DNA of 64,000 nucleotides, from contig NZ_CP022529.1 in assembly GCF_002237595.1 (NCBI RefSeq), positions 2,480,001-2,544,000 of the forward strand. Reading direction: 5' to 3'. A model generated the notes under the pieces. It had not been told where the DNA came from. It made no database searches and saw only the letters and a list, made by a program, of their open reading frames with translations. Below, one piece after another: positions 32,559 to 41,652 of the stretch (within the stretch, counting starts at the first letter, position 1; each line of letters opens with the position of its first letter). The translations under genes were made by a program, and so were the position numbers. This DNA is from Labrenzia sp. VG12 (GTDB lineage: Bacteria; Pseudomonadota; Alphaproteobacteria; Rhizobiales; Stappiaceae).

Positions 32559-33719
32559 ATGGAGTTTGGTCTGAGCGAAGAGCAGGAGATGATCGTCTCC
32601 ACCGTCCGCTCTTTCGTTGAAAACGAGATCTATCCGCACGAGGACATGGTCGAGAAAACCGGTCAGGTGCCTCTGGAGCTCGGTGAGGAGATCAAGCAGA
32701 AATGCATCGATCTCGGCTTCTACGCCTGCAATTTCCCGGAAGAGGTCGGCGGCGCCGGGCTCAGCCATCTGGATTTCACGCTGGTCGAGCGTGAACTCGG
32801 TCGCGGATCCATGGCCCTCAACCACTTTTTCGGCCGTCCGCAGAACATCCTGATGGCCTGCAGGGACGAGCAGCGCGAGCGCTATCTGTTGCCGGCCGTG
32901 CGCGGCGAAAAGATGGACGCGCTGGCCATGACCGAGCCGGATGCCGGCTCCGATGTGCGCGGCATGAAATGCCAGGCCGTGCGCGACGGCGGCGATTGGG
33001 TGATCAACGGCTCCAAGCACTTCATCTCCGGGGCGGAACACGCAGACTTTTTCATCGTCTTTGTTGCCACGGGTGTCGACGAGACACCGAAAGGTCCGAA
33101 GAAACGCATCACATGTTTCCTGGTCGACAGAGGCACGCCGGGCTTTGAAGTCCGCGATGGCTACAATTCCGTCAGCCATCGGGGCTACAAGAACTACATT
33201 CTCTATTTCGACAAGTGCCGCTTACCGGACGCACAGGTTCTCGGCGAGGTTGATGGCGGTTTCGACGTCATGAACGAGTGGCTTTACGCGACTCGGCTGA
33301 CCGTTGCTGCCATGAGTGTCGGCCGCGCGCGCCGCTGCTTCGACTATGCCGTGAATTATGCCGCTGAACGCAAGCAGTTCGGTCAGGCCATTGCCAAGTT
33401 CCAGGGCGTCGGCTTCCAGGTCGCCGACATGATCACCGAGATCGATGCAGCCGACTGGCTGACGCTGGTCGGCGCCTGGCGCCTCGATCAGGGGCTGCCC
33501 GCCAACCGCGAGATCGCCAGTGCCAAGGTCTATGCCACGGAAATGCTGGCCCGTGTCACGGACACGACCCTGCAGATCTTCGGCGGCATGGGCCTGATGG
33601 ACGACTTTCCAATCGAACGCTTCTGGCGCGACGCAAGGGTCGAGCGCATCTGGGACGGCACCAGCGAGATCCAGCGCCACATCATCAGCCGCGACATCTT
33701 CCGGCCGCTCGGGGCCTGA
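32559..33719 (+). CDS. Acyl-CoA dehydrogenase (likely gamma-butyrobetainyl-CoA)
   Basis: The 386-aa FAD enzyme has the N-terminal helical domain, AMTEPDAGSDVRGM, WVINGSKHFISGAEHADFF, RKQFGQAIAKFQGVGFQVAD, and the C-terminal IWDGTSEIQRHI. In this cluster it probably oxidises gamma-butyrobetainyl-CoA to crotonobetainyl-CoA. The residue aligned with the usual catalytic Glu (Y/W-E-G-T) is Asp here (WDGT), a noteworthy substitution. It is the first gene of a six-gene operon with gaps of a few bases. Confidence 0.85.
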   Translation: MEFGLSEEQEMIVSTVRSFVENEIYPHEDMVEKTGQVPLELGEEIKQKCIDLGFYACNFPEEVGGAGLSHLDFTLVERELGRGSMALNHFFGRPQNILMACRDEQRERYLLPAVRGEKMDALAMTEPDAGSDVRGMKCQAVRDGGDWVINGSKHFISGAEHADFFIVFVATGVDETPKGPKKRITCFLVDRGTPGFEVRDGYNSVSHRGYKNYILYFDKCRLPDAQVLGEVDGGFDVMNEWLYATRLTVAAMSVGRARRCFDYAVNYAAERKQFGQAIAKFQGVGFQVADMITEIDAADWLTLVGAWRLDQGLPANREIASAKVYATEMLARVTDTTLQIFGGMGLMDDFPIERFWRDARVERIWDGTSEIQRHIISRDIFRPLGA

Positions 33720-33722
33720 TCC

Positions 33723-35750
33723 ATGCGGTCCCTGGAACGTCTGCTCCGGCCGAACTCCATTGCCGTCATCGGCGGCGGCACCTGGTGTGAAAACGTCATC
33801 GGAGAATGCCGCAAAGCCGGTTTCAATGGTGCACTCTGGCCCGTCCATCCGAGCCGAGACGAGATTGGCGGGGTCAGGGCCTTCCGCTCGGCAGACGAGC
33901 TGCCCTCCGCACCCGACGCGGTCTTTATTGGCGTCAACCGGAACACCACCATAGAGGTTGTGGCAAGCCTGGCGCGTCTTGGGGCCGGCGGCGCGATCTG
34001 CTTCGCCTCCGGTTTCAGTGAGGCCACGAGAGAGCTTGCCGATGGTGCGGACCTGCAGGCAGCCCTGGTTGACGCAGCCGGGGAGATGCCGATCCTTGGC
34101 CCGAACTGCTATGGTTTCCTGAACGCGCTCGATGGTGCCACGCTCTGGCCAGACCAGCATGGCCTGACACCCGTGGAATCCGGCGTTGCCATCATCGCCC
34201 AGTCCTCGAACATTGCCCTCAATCTGACCATGCAGACCCGCGGCCTGCCGATCGCCTATCTGATGACGGTCGGCAACCAGGCACAGACCGGTCTGTCGGC
34301 CATCGGCGATGCGCTTCTTCAGGATGAGCGCGTCACGGCCATAGGTCTTTACATCGAGGGCCTGGACGACCTTGCGGCCTTTGAGGCCTTTTCGCGCCGT
34401 GCCAATGCCCTCGGCAAACCGGTCGTTGCCTTGAAGATCGGCCGATCGGAGGCAGCGCAAGCAGCCACACTGTCACATACCGCATCGCTGGCCGGCAGCA
34501 CGGCCGGCTCCGACGCCCTTTTCAAACGCCTGGGCATCGCGCGTGTCGACAGCCTGCCCGCGCTCCTGGAGACCCTGAAACTTCTGCATGTCGCCGGTCC
34601 GCTCGAGAGCGCAAACATCGCGTCCATGTCCTGTTCCGGGGGCGAAGCCAGCCTGATTGCCGACACCGCAGTTGGCCGCAACGTGACTTTCCCGGCGCTG
34701 ACCGACAACCAGCGCGCAGCTTTGACCAATGCCCTCGGCCCCAAAGTCGCGCTCGCCAACCCGCTCGACTATCACACCTATATCTGGGGTGATAAAGCCG
34801 CCATGAGCCGCTGCTATACGGCCATGATGCAGGGCGATCTTTCGCTCGGGCTCGTCATTCTCGACATTCCACGGCAGGACCGGTGCGATCCCGCAGCTTG
34901 GCTGAAAGTATTCGACGCGGTGGAAATCGCCCAGAAAGCCTCCGGTCGCCAGATGGCCATCCTGAGTTCCCTGCCGGAACTGATGCCGGAGGCAATCGCA
35001 ACCGGATTGATCGCACGGGGCATCGTCCCGCTCTGTGGTTTCGAAGAAGCCCTTACGGCCATCGAGGCCGCTGCCCTGTTCGGGCGCCCTCTGCCGACGG
35101 ACCCGGTGCATCTGCCCGGCCCGGTCAATGATCCGGAGCTTCTGGACGAGAGCAAGGCCAAGGCGCTCCTTGCAGAACACGGGCTCAGAATTCCGAAAAG
35201 CCGCAACGCCGCCAGTTCTGAGGAGGCGGCACGCGCTGCTGAGGAGATCGGCTTTCCGGTTGTGCTCAAGGGCACCGGCATTGCCCACAAGACCGAGGCT
35301 GGTGCTGTCGCACTCAATCTGACATCTGCCTGCGATGTTCAGGAAACCGCCGAAAAAATGCCGACGGCGACATTCCTTGTGGAAGAGATGGTCACCGGAA
35401 CGCTGGCCGAGCTCCTGATCGGCGTCGTCCGCGATCCGGCCCATGGCTACGTTCTGACGCTTGCTGCCGGCGGCACCTTGACCGAGCTTCTGAAAGACAG
35501 CGTCTCGCTGATCCTGCCTGTCGGTGAAGAGGACATCCGCACAGCCCTCGCCACGCTGAAGATCGGCCGCGTGCTGACGGGCTATCGCGGCATGCCTTCC
35601 TGCGACATGAAAGCAATCGTTTCTGTCGTTCTTGCCATCCAGGCGCTTGCCTGCAGCACACCGGTCGAGGAAGTTGAAATCAATCCCCTGCTCTGCGGCA
35701 GGGACTTTGCCATCGCCGCCGATGCGCTGGTGAGACTGGGAGGAAACTGA
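33723..35750 (+). CDS. ADP-forming acyl-CoA synthetase (acetate-CoA ligase family)
   Basis: The 675-aa protein has three parts. A CoA-binding Rossmann domain (PNSIAVIGGGTWCENVIGEC, ILGPNCYGFLN) comes first. A succinyl-CoA-ligase-like domain follows, with the phospho-His region QAATLSHTASLAGS. The ATP-grasp domain comes last (VVLKGTGIAHKTEAGAVALN, VEEMVTGTLAELLIG, VEINPLLC). It links a carboxylate to CoA with ATP giving ADP and Pi. In this operon it probably activates gamma-butyrobetaine or carnitine, a job done by the AMP-forming CaiC elsewhere. Its stop overlaps the next ATG. Confidence 0.84.
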   Translation: MRSLERLLRPNSIAVIGGGTWCENVIGECRKAGFNGALWPVHPSRDEIGGVRAFRSADELPSAPDAVFIGVNRNTTIEVVASLARLGAGGAICFASGFSEATRELADGADLQAALVDAAGEMPILGPNCYGFLNALDGATLWPDQHGLTPVESGVAIIAQSSNIALNLTMQTRGLPIAYLMTVGNQAQTGLSAIGDALLQDERVTAIGLYIEGLDDLAAFEAFSRRANALGKPVVALKIGRSEAAQAATLSHTASLAGSTAGSDALFKRLGIARVDSLPALLETLKLLHVAGPLESANIASMSCSGGEASLIADTAVGRNVTFPALTDNQRAALTNALGPKVALANPLDYHTYIWGDKAAMSRCYTAMMQGDLSLGLVILDIPRQDRCDPAAWLKVFDAVEIAQKASGRQMAILSSLPELMPEAIATGLIARGIVPLCGFEEALTAIEAAALFGRPLPTDPVHLPGPVNDPELLDESKAKALLAEHGLRIPKSRNAASSEEAARAAEEIGFPVVLKGTGIAHKTEAGAVALNLTSACDVQETAEKMPTATFLVEEMVTGTLAELLIGVVRDPAHGYVLTLAAGGTLTELLKDSVSLILPVGEEDIRTALATLKIGRVLTGYRGMPSCDMKAIVSVVLAIQALACSTPVEEVEINPLLCGRDFAIAADALVRLGGN

Positions 35751-36532
35751 TGGAAGGTCCCGTCAAGACCGAAAGACGCGGCCATATTCTGGCCGTCACG
35801 CTAGACCGGCCCAAGGCCAATGCCATTGACCTGGCGACAAGCCGGATCATGGGCGACGTCTTCACCGATTTTCGCGATGACCCGGAGCTGCGCGTTGCCA
35901 TCGTCACCGGTGCAGGCGAGAAATTCTTCTGCCCGGGCTGGGATCTCAAGGCCGCTGCCGACGGCGATGCGGTCGATGGCGACTATGGCAAGGGTGGCTT
36001 CGGAGGTCTTCAGGAACTGCGCGGGCTCAACAAGCCGGTGATTGCCGCCGTCAACGGCATCTGCTGCGGCGGTGGGCTGGAGCTGGCCCTGTCCGCAGAC
36101 ATCATTCTGGCCGCAGACCATGCCACCTTTGCGCTGCCCGAGATCCGTTCCGGCACGGTTGCCGACGCCGCCAGCATCAAGCTGCCGAAGCGCATTCCCT
36201 ATCACATCGCCATGGAAATGCTGTTCACCGGCCGCTGGATCGACGCAGACGAAGCTGCGCGCTGGGGCATGATCAATCACATCCATCCGGCGGCCGACCT
36301 CATGGACCAGGCCTGGAAGATGGCCGAGCTACTCGCCTCCGGCCCGCCGCTTGTCTATGCCGCGATCAAGGAGATCGTGCGCGAAGCCGAAGACATGAAG
36401 TTCCAGGATGCGCTCAACCGCATCACCGGAAGCCAGTTTCAGACGGTGGAAACCCTCTACCGCTCGGAGGACCAGATGGAAGGCGCGCGCGCCTTTGCCG
36501 AAAAACGCGATCCGGTCTGGAAAGGCCGTTAG
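35750..36532 (+). CDS. Enoyl-CoA hydratase family (crotonobetainyl-CoA hydratase-like)
   Basis: The 260-aa crotonase-fold protein has KANAIDLATSRIMGDV, AIVTGAGEKFFCPGWDLKAA (oxyanion hole), and VIAAVNGICCGGGLELALSADIILAADHATF, then PEIRSGTVADAASIKLPKRI. It resembles CaiD, which converts crotonobetainyl-CoA to carnitinyl-CoA. It starts at the stop of the synthetase gene (1-bp overlap), so production is coupled. Confidence 0.85.
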   Translation: MEGPVKTERRGHILAVTLDRPKANAIDLATSRIMGDVFTDFRDDPELRVAIVTGAGEKFFCPGWDLKAAADGDAVDGDYGKGGFGGLQELRGLNKPVIAAVNGICCGGGLELALSADIILAADHATFALPEIRSGTVADAASIKLPKRIPYHIAMEMLFTGRWIDADEAARWGMINHIHPAADLMDQAWKMAELLASGPPLVYAAIKEIVREAEDMKFQDALNRITGSQFQTVETLYRSEDQMEGARAFAEKRDPVWKGR

Positions 36533-36541
36533 GAGACCAGA

Positions 36542-37459
36542 ATGCCCCTTCAAATGAACCGCGACGTCTTCATCACCTGTGCCGTCACCGGCTCCGGCGG
36601 TACCCAGGACAAGTCTCCGCACGTGCCGCGCAGCCCGAAGGACATTGCCGACAGCGCCATCGATGCGGCCAAGGCAGGCGCAGCCATCGTTCACTGTCAC
36701 GTGCGCGATCCGGAGACCGGCGCTCCATCCCGGCGCCTGGACCATTACCGGGAAGTCACCGACCGTATTCGCGATGCGGATGTCGACGTGGTCCTGAACC
36801 TGACGGCCGGCATGGGCGGCGACATTGTCTTCGGCTCGACCGAGGCGCCTCTCCCTGTCAATGAAGGTGGCACGGACATGATCGGTGCCACCGAACGCAT
36901 GGCCCATGTGCGTGAGTGTCTGCCGGAGATCTGTACACTCGACTGCGGCACCATGAATTTTGCCGAAGCCGACTATGTCATGACCAACACCCCGGGCATG
37001 CTGCGGGCGATGGGCGCCATGATGACGGAGCTGGGCGTCAAGCCCGAGATCGAGGCCTTCGACACCGGTCACCTCTGGTTTGCCAAGCAGCTGGTCCAGG
37101 AAGGCACGCTTGCCTCCCCCGCCCTCGTTCAGCTGTGCATGGGCGTTCCCTGGGGTGCGCCGAACGATCTCAACACCTTCATGGCCATGGTCAATGCCAT
37201 TCCGCAGGACTGGTCATGGTCGGCCTTCAGCCTCGGCCGGGACCAGATGCCCTATGCAGCGGCGGCAGTGCTTGCCGGCGGCAATGTCCGTGTCGGGCTG
37301 GAAGACAACCTGTTTCTGGAAAAAGGTGTGCTGGCCACCAATGCCCAGCTGGTGGAAAAGGCCGTCGGCGTTGTTGAAGGCATGGGTGCCCGGATCATCG
37401 GCCCGGACGCCGTGCGCGCGCAACTGGGTCTCACCAAGCGCGCACCAGTGGCGGCCTGA
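36542..37459 (+). CDS. BKACE family beta-keto-acid cleavage enzyme (dehydrocarnitine cleavage)
   Basis: The 305-aa zinc enzyme has the HxH metal motif in AAIVHCHVRDPETGAPSRRL, plus VLNLTAGMGGD, CTLDCGTMNF and a late DNLFLEKGVLATNAQLVEKA with the conserved Glu. In carnitine catabolism this family condenses 3-dehydrocarnitine with acetyl-CoA to give betainyl-CoA and acetoacetate. Its place beside carnitine dehydrogenase supports that specific role. It starts nine bases after the hydratase gene. Confidence 0.87.
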   Translation: MPLQMNRDVFITCAVTGSGGTQDKSPHVPRSPKDIADSAIDAAKAGAAIVHCHVRDPETGAPSRRLDHYREVTDRIRDADVDVVLNLTAGMGGDIVFGSTEAPLPVNEGGTDMIGATERMAHVRECLPEICTLDCGTMNFAEADYVMTNTPGMLRAMGAMMTELGVKPEIEAFDTGHLWFAKQLVQEGTLASPALVQLCMGVPWGAPNDLNTFMAMVNAIPQDWSWSAFSLGRDQMPYAAAAVLAGGNVRVGLEDNLFLEKGVLATNAQLVEKAVGVVEGMGARIIGPDAVRAQLGLTKRAPVAA

Positions 37460-37461
37460 CC

Positions 37462-38226
37462 ATGAGCCGGCGGGTGCTCATCACGGCCGGCGCCTCGGGC
37501 ATCGGCCGCGCCATTGCCGAGCGGTTTCTGGCAGATGGCGACACGGTCGCCATCTGCGATGCCGATCCGGTTGCGGTCGAAGCCTTTTCCGCAGCTCACA
37601 CGGGGGCGGTCGCTGCAATTGCCGATGTCACCTCGGAAGAGGACATGAAGGCGTTTCTGGCGGCGCTGGAAGCTGATTGGGGCGGCGTGGACGTGGTCTG
37701 CGCCAATGCCGGCACCGGCGGACCTGCGGGGGCCATCGAGACACTGGACTATGACAAGTGGCAGCGCTGCATTGCCACCAATCTGCATGGTGCCTTTCTG
37801 ACCTGCCGTTGGGCGGCCAGGGTGATGAAGGCGCAAGGCCACGGCCTGATCGTGCTGACCTCCTCGACCGCCGGTCTTTACGGCTATCCGTTCCGCTCTC
37901 CATACGCGTCCGCCAAATGGGCCATTGTCGGCCTCACCAAGACACTCGCCATGGAACTGGGGCCTCACGGTATCCGCGTCAACGCGGTCTGCCCCGGCGC
38001 GGTTGAAGGCGAGCGTATGGACCGGGTCGTTGCCATGGAAGCCAGGGCACGCGGTGAGACCGAGGACACCATTCGCGACAGCTATGTCAAAGGCGTTTCC
38101 CTGAGAACCTGGGTAACGGCAGACGACGTTGCCGGCAGCATTCACTTTCTGGCATCCGATGCCGGCGCCCGCATTTCCGGCCAGATCCTGGCCATAGACG
38201 GCCACACGGAGACACTCGCACCATGA
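37462..38226 (+). CDS. SDR family oxidoreductase in carnitine operon
   Basis: The 254-aa short-chain dehydrogenase has the NAD(P) loop LITAGASGIGRAIAERF (Ala instead of the usual first Thr-Gly), CANAGTGGPAG (NAG motif), and LTSSTAGLYGYPFRSPYASAKWA with catalytic Ser-Tyr-Lys. IRVNAVCPGAVEGERMD follows. The substrate may be a 3-hydroxy or keto intermediate such as 3-hydroxybutyrate from the acetoacetate formed, but that is inference. It overlaps the next gene by 4 bp. Confidence 0.85.
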   Translation: MSRRVLITAGASGIGRAIAERFLADGDTVAICDADPVAVEAFSAAHTGAVAAIADVTSEEDMKAFLAALEADWGGVDVVCANAGTGGPAGAIETLDYDKWQRCIATNLHGAFLTCRWAARVMKAQGHGLIVLTSSTAGLYGYPFRSPYASAKWAIVGLTKTLAMELGPHGIRVNAVCPGAVEGERMDRVVAMEARARGETEDTIRDSYVKGVSLRTWVTADDVAGSIHFLASDAGARISGQILAIDGHTETLAP

Positions 38227-39647
38227 CCCAAAAAGCATGTATCGTCGGCGGCGGCGTAATCGGTGGCGGCTGGGCCGCCCGCTTTCTTCTGAACGGCTGG
38301 GACGTGGCGGTGTTCGATCCGGACCCGGAGGCCGAACGCAAGATCAACGAGGTTCTGGCCAATGCGCGCCGCAGCCTGCCGTCCCTTTACGACAAGCGCC
38401 TGCCACAGGAGGGCACCCTCTCCTTCCACACCGATCTGGCGGACGCCGCAAAGGGCGCCGACTGGATCCAGGAAAGCGTGCCGGAACGGCTCGAACTGAA
38501 GCACAAGGTCCTTGGCAGCCTGACCGAGCTCGCCTCCGTCACCACCGTCATCGGCTCCTCCACCTCCGGCTTCAAACCCTCCGAACTCTGCGAAAAGGGC
38601 GCACGCGCCATCGTCGCCCATCCGTTCAATCCGGTCTATCTGTTGCCACTGATCGAGCTGGTCGGAGATCCAGGCGAAACCGGGCGCGCCGCGGAGATCC
38701 TCCGGTCCATCGGCATGTACCCGCTGACCGTGCGCAAGGAAATCGACGCCCATATTGCCGACCGCTTTCTGGAGGCGGTCTGGCGCGAAGCCCTGTGGCT
38801 GGTCAAGGACGGCATCGCGACGACGGAAGAGATCGACGAGGCCATCCGCATGGGTTTCGGCCTCAGATGGGCGCAGATGGGGCTCTTCGAGACCTACCGC
38901 GTTGCCGGCGGCGAAGCGGGCATGAAGCACTTCATGGCCCAGTTCGGTCCGGCGCTGGAATGGCCCTGGACCAAGCTGATGGACGTGCCGGAATTTACCG
39001 ACGAGCTGGTGGATCTGATCGCCGGTCAATCGGACGCCCAGTCAGGCCATCTGACCATCCGCGAACTGGAGCGTCTGCGCGACGACAATCTGGTCGGCAT
39101 GATGCGCGCCCTGAAAAAGAACGGCAGCGGCGCCGGGGCTGTCCTGGTGCGCCATGAGCAGGCCCTCGCCAACCCTGATCCGGTCGAGCTGCCGGTCACC
39201 GTGGACCGCCAGATCCCGCAAAGCTGGACCGATTACAACGACCACATGAACGAGGCCCACTACCTGGAAGCCGGCGCGGCGGCCACCGACCGTTTCATGG
39301 AGCTGATCGGTGCGGATGCAGCCTATATCGCTTCGGGAAAAAGCTACTTCACCGTTGAAAACCACCTTCGCTATCTGGATGAGCTCAAGGCGGGGGAGCG
39401 CCTGATCGTAACCACGCAGGTGCTTCAGGGCGAAGGCAAGAAGATGAAACTGTTCCATTTTCTGAAAAACGGCGATGGCGACGTGGCTGCCACCATGGAG
39501 ACCATGCTGCTCCATGTCGATCTGACAACGCGGGCGAGCTGCCCGCCGACACCGGATGTCGAGGAAAAGCTGACGGCTTTTGCAAAGGCCCATGCCGCGC
39601 TGCCGCTGCCCGATGGCGCCGGGCGTTATGTCGGACAGCGGGGCTGA
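38223..39647 (+). CDS. Carnitine 3-dehydrogenase fused to betainyl-CoA thioesterase
   Basis: This is a 474-aa fusion. Residues ~1-320 are a 3-hydroxyacyl-CoA-dehydrogenase-like domain: VGGGVIGGGWAARF (NAD), SSTSGFKPS, and AHPFNPVYLLPLIELVG with the catalytic His. It oxidises L-carnitine to 3-dehydrocarnitine. Residues ~330-474 are a hotdog thioesterase (SWTDYNDHMNEAHYLEAG) that frees glycine betaine from betainyl-CoA. The same fusion is known for L-carnitine dehydrogenases. It sets the operon's end product as glycine betaine. Confidence 0.9.
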   Translation: MTQKACIVGGGVIGGGWAARFLLNGWDVAVFDPDPEAERKINEVLANARRSLPSLYDKRLPQEGTLSFHTDLADAAKGADWIQESVPERLELKHKVLGSLTELASVTTVIGSSTSGFKPSELCEKGARAIVAHPFNPVYLLPLIELVGDPGETGRAAEILRSIGMYPLTVRKEIDAHIADRFLEAVWREALWLVKDGIATTEEIDEAIRMGFGLRWAQMGLFETYRVAGGEAGMKHFMAQFGPALEWPWTKLMDVPEFTDELVDLIAGQSDAQSGHLTIRELERLRDDNLVGMMRALKKNGSGAGAVLVRHEQALANPDPVELPVTVDRQIPQSWTDYNDHMNEAHYLEAGAAATDRFMELIGADAAYIASGKSYFTVENHLRYLDELKAGERLIVTTQVLQGEGKKMKLFHFLKNGDGDVAATMETMLLHVDLTTRASCPPTPDVEEKLTAFAKAHAALPLPDGAGRYVGQRG

Positions 39648-39668
39648 AAGGAACGCTCCGCCGAAACG

Positions 39669-41081
39669 TCAATTGAGATCCTTCAGCAGGCGCCCGTGTT
39701 TGCGCGTCTGCTGAATGACATCGCCGAAAGTGTCGTAACCCTGTGACGACAGGATCGGCAGCAGGCGGCACAGGGCTTCAGCTGTGGCATAGGCATCGCC
39801 CAACGCCGTGTGTCTGAGTTGCTCCGGGATTGTCACACCCAACCTGGCACACAGGGCGTCCAGCGTATGTTCCTCGTTGGTGCCGAACACCACCGCCGAA
39901 AGCAGCACCGTGTCGAGGATCGGGTGATCCCAGGCCAGGCCGGAGCGCCGCCCGTGTTTCTGCAGGAAAGCCATGTCGAACGGTGCGTTGTGGGCGACGA
40001 TCACCGCCTCCCGGGCAAAATCGTGGAAATGCGCGACCGCGACCGCCGGCTCCGGTGCATCGGCGACCATCTCGTCAAAGATGCCGTGAACTTTCGTTGA
40101 GGCAGGCGGTATCGGCCGGCCGGGATTGACCAGCTGGTCCAGTGCCTCGCCCTCCACGATCCGGCCATTGACCACACGAACGGCACCGATCTGGACGATT
40201 TCGTCCTTGTTCGGCATCAGTCCGGTCGTTTCCGTATCGAAGACGGCGAAGGTCAGGTCCTTCAGCGGCATGTTTTCGATGGCCCGTTCGCTGCCGCGTT
40301 CAGACAGATCGAAATCGAAGATCAGCGGCCGGGCCGCCTCCGGCGCCAAACGGGCATCGGCGCCGTCGATCAGGATCATGTAACCCGAAGCTTCGCTGAG
40401 TTTCTTGAGACGCAACTGAAACGTCAGCCTGTCACGAGCACCGCGCACACTGACATCAACCTCTTTCCGGCTACCCTCCAGCTGAGCGAAAGCGTCGAGC
40501 AGATCGTTTTTTGAAAAATAGTCGAAGATCGACGCACTCAGCCGCGGCACCTGCACCTGGCCGAGAATATCGGCCGCCTGCCCGTCATAGAGCATGATCC
40601 TGTGGGCGGGGCTGACCAGAACGATCGCAACGGGGATCTCCGTCAGGAGCAGCGCCAGATGCGCTCGTTCGGCCATCAAGCGTGTTGTGTCCTCGCCCGC
40701 AGTCCCGTCTGTTTCGTCCGACATTTCCGAAAGCCGGCCGGTGACAGCCTGCAAGGCAGGAGCAAGATCTCCGAGATAGCGGGCTTCTTCCAGATCAAGC
40801 CCCGGCGCGACATCGGCATGCGCGCGCGTCCGCATGGCCGCTGCCAGACGGTTGATCGGTTTGGCAACATTTTCGTCGAAGAGCAGCCAGACCCCCACCA
40901 GAATCGCCAAAAGGCCAAAGGCGGACAGGATCCCGGCAAAGAGGAAACCCGAGCCGATGTCCGTTTCGTCGCTACGCCTGTAGCCGGCATATAGCGCGGC
41001 CAGAACGACCAGGCAGCTGGCGGCGGCGACGCCTGCGAACATAAGAAAGATGCGAAGCCGCAGATTGACCCCGGTCAGCAT
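39669..41081 (-). CDS. Membrane-anchored PAS-like/HAMP-like sensor fused to DEDDh 3'-5' exonuclease
   Basis: The 470-aa protein has two N-terminal spans (LRIFLMFAGVAAASCLVVLAAL and a second near FLFAGILSAFGLLAILVGV), a HAMP-like linker (AKPINRLAAAMRTRAHADV), and a PAS-like sensor (LLTEIPVAIVLVSPAHRIML). The C-terminal exonuclease is of DnaQ type: FAVFDTETTGLMPNKDEIVQ (ExoI D, E), VAHNAPFDMAFL (ExoII) and HTALGDAYATA (ExoIII H, D). All catalytic residues are present. It sits at the end of the symporter/DUF294 operon, and its ATG overlaps the upstream stop. Substrate (DNA or RNA) is unknown. Confidence 0.85.
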   Translation of the reverse strand: MLTGVNLRLRIFLMFAGVAAASCLVVLAALYAGYRRSDETDIGSGFLFAGILSAFGLLAILVGVWLLFDENVAKPINRLAAAMRTRAHADVAPGLDLEEARYLGDLAPALQAVTGRLSEMSDETDGTAGEDTTRLMAERAHLALLLTEIPVAIVLVSPAHRIMLYDGQAADILGQVQVPRLSASIFDYFSKNDLLDAFAQLEGSRKEVDVSVRGARDRLTFQLRLKKLSEASGYMILIDGADARLAPEAARPLIFDFDLSERGSERAIENMPLKDLTFAVFDTETTGLMPNKDEIVQIGAVRVVNGRIVEGEALDQLVNPGRPIPPASTKVHGIFDEMVADAPEPAVAVAHFHDFAREAVIVAHNAPFDMAFLQKHGRRSGLAWDHPILDTVLLSAVVFGTNEEHTLDALCARLGVTIPEQLRHTALGDAYATAEALCRLLPILSSQGYDTFGDVIQQTRKHGRLLKDLN

Positions 41082-41602
41082 CACCCAGTCCCGCAAACCG
41101 TGGCAACGATGGGATCTTCTTTCGAAACATGCGTCCAGGTGATCCCGGTCACCTCACCCGCGGCCTCGAAATTGACCCCGTCCACAAGAGCGGCCCGGCG
41201 CAGTTCCGTGCAGTCCGCAATCACCGGAAGTTTGTTGACCGGTGACCAGCGCCCGAAGAAATAGGCCTCGACCAGTCGCAATCCGGGTTGCTCGGGATGT
41301 GTCTGAAGCGACGCCATGTCGATGGCGACAAATCTTTCGACGAACGGTACGATATAGGTCCAGGGACGGTAGAAGGCCTGGCTCTCGACGGTTTGAGCCA
41401 CGACCACCTCTGCCGGCAGCGACTGCCGCGTCCGGTCATACCAGCCATATTCATTGGCAATCGTCGTTACGATCATGGCCGCCCCGGCGGCAACGGGCGC
41501 AAACCACCTTGGCAAGCGCCCGCCCAGAAGCCGGTTGAGCAGCATCACCAGCCCGGCCCCTGCCAGTCCGGCAACCAGCGTTGCGATCAGTTCCACAAAC
41601 AT
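41081..41602 (-). CDS. Hypothetical membrane protein between DUF294 and exonuclease genes
   Basis: The 173-aa protein has two N-terminal hydrophobic segments (LIATLVAGLAGAGLVMLLNRL and WFAPVAAGAAMIVTTIAN) and a ~120-residue soluble domain with paired Cys (VIADCTELRR and a terminal VCGTG). YRPWTYIVPFVERFVAID and EGxxTGITW-like segments suggest a beta-rich periplasmic domain. The family is not named by me. Its stop overlaps the exonuclease start (TGATG), so the pair is coupled and probably works together. Confidence 0.72.
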   Translation of the reverse strand: MFVELIATLVAGLAGAGLVMLLNRLLGGRLPRWFAPVAAGAAMIVTTIANEYGWYDRTRQSLPAEVVVAQTVESQAFYRPWTYIVPFVERFVAIDMASLQTHPEQPGLRLVEAYFFGRWSPVNKLPVIADCTELRRAALVDGVNFEAAGEVTGITWTHVSKEDPIVATVCGTG

Positions 41603-41652
41603 CGTTTCCTCCCGGCGGTTTCGGCCCGCGCTCCGGGCGCTGTCCTGTCCGC

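Noticed and set aside
33222..34460. Long minus-strand frame of about 410 codons opposite the carnitine genes
   Set aside because: It lies antisense across two well-supported genes and has no recognisable domain; high GC gives such frames.
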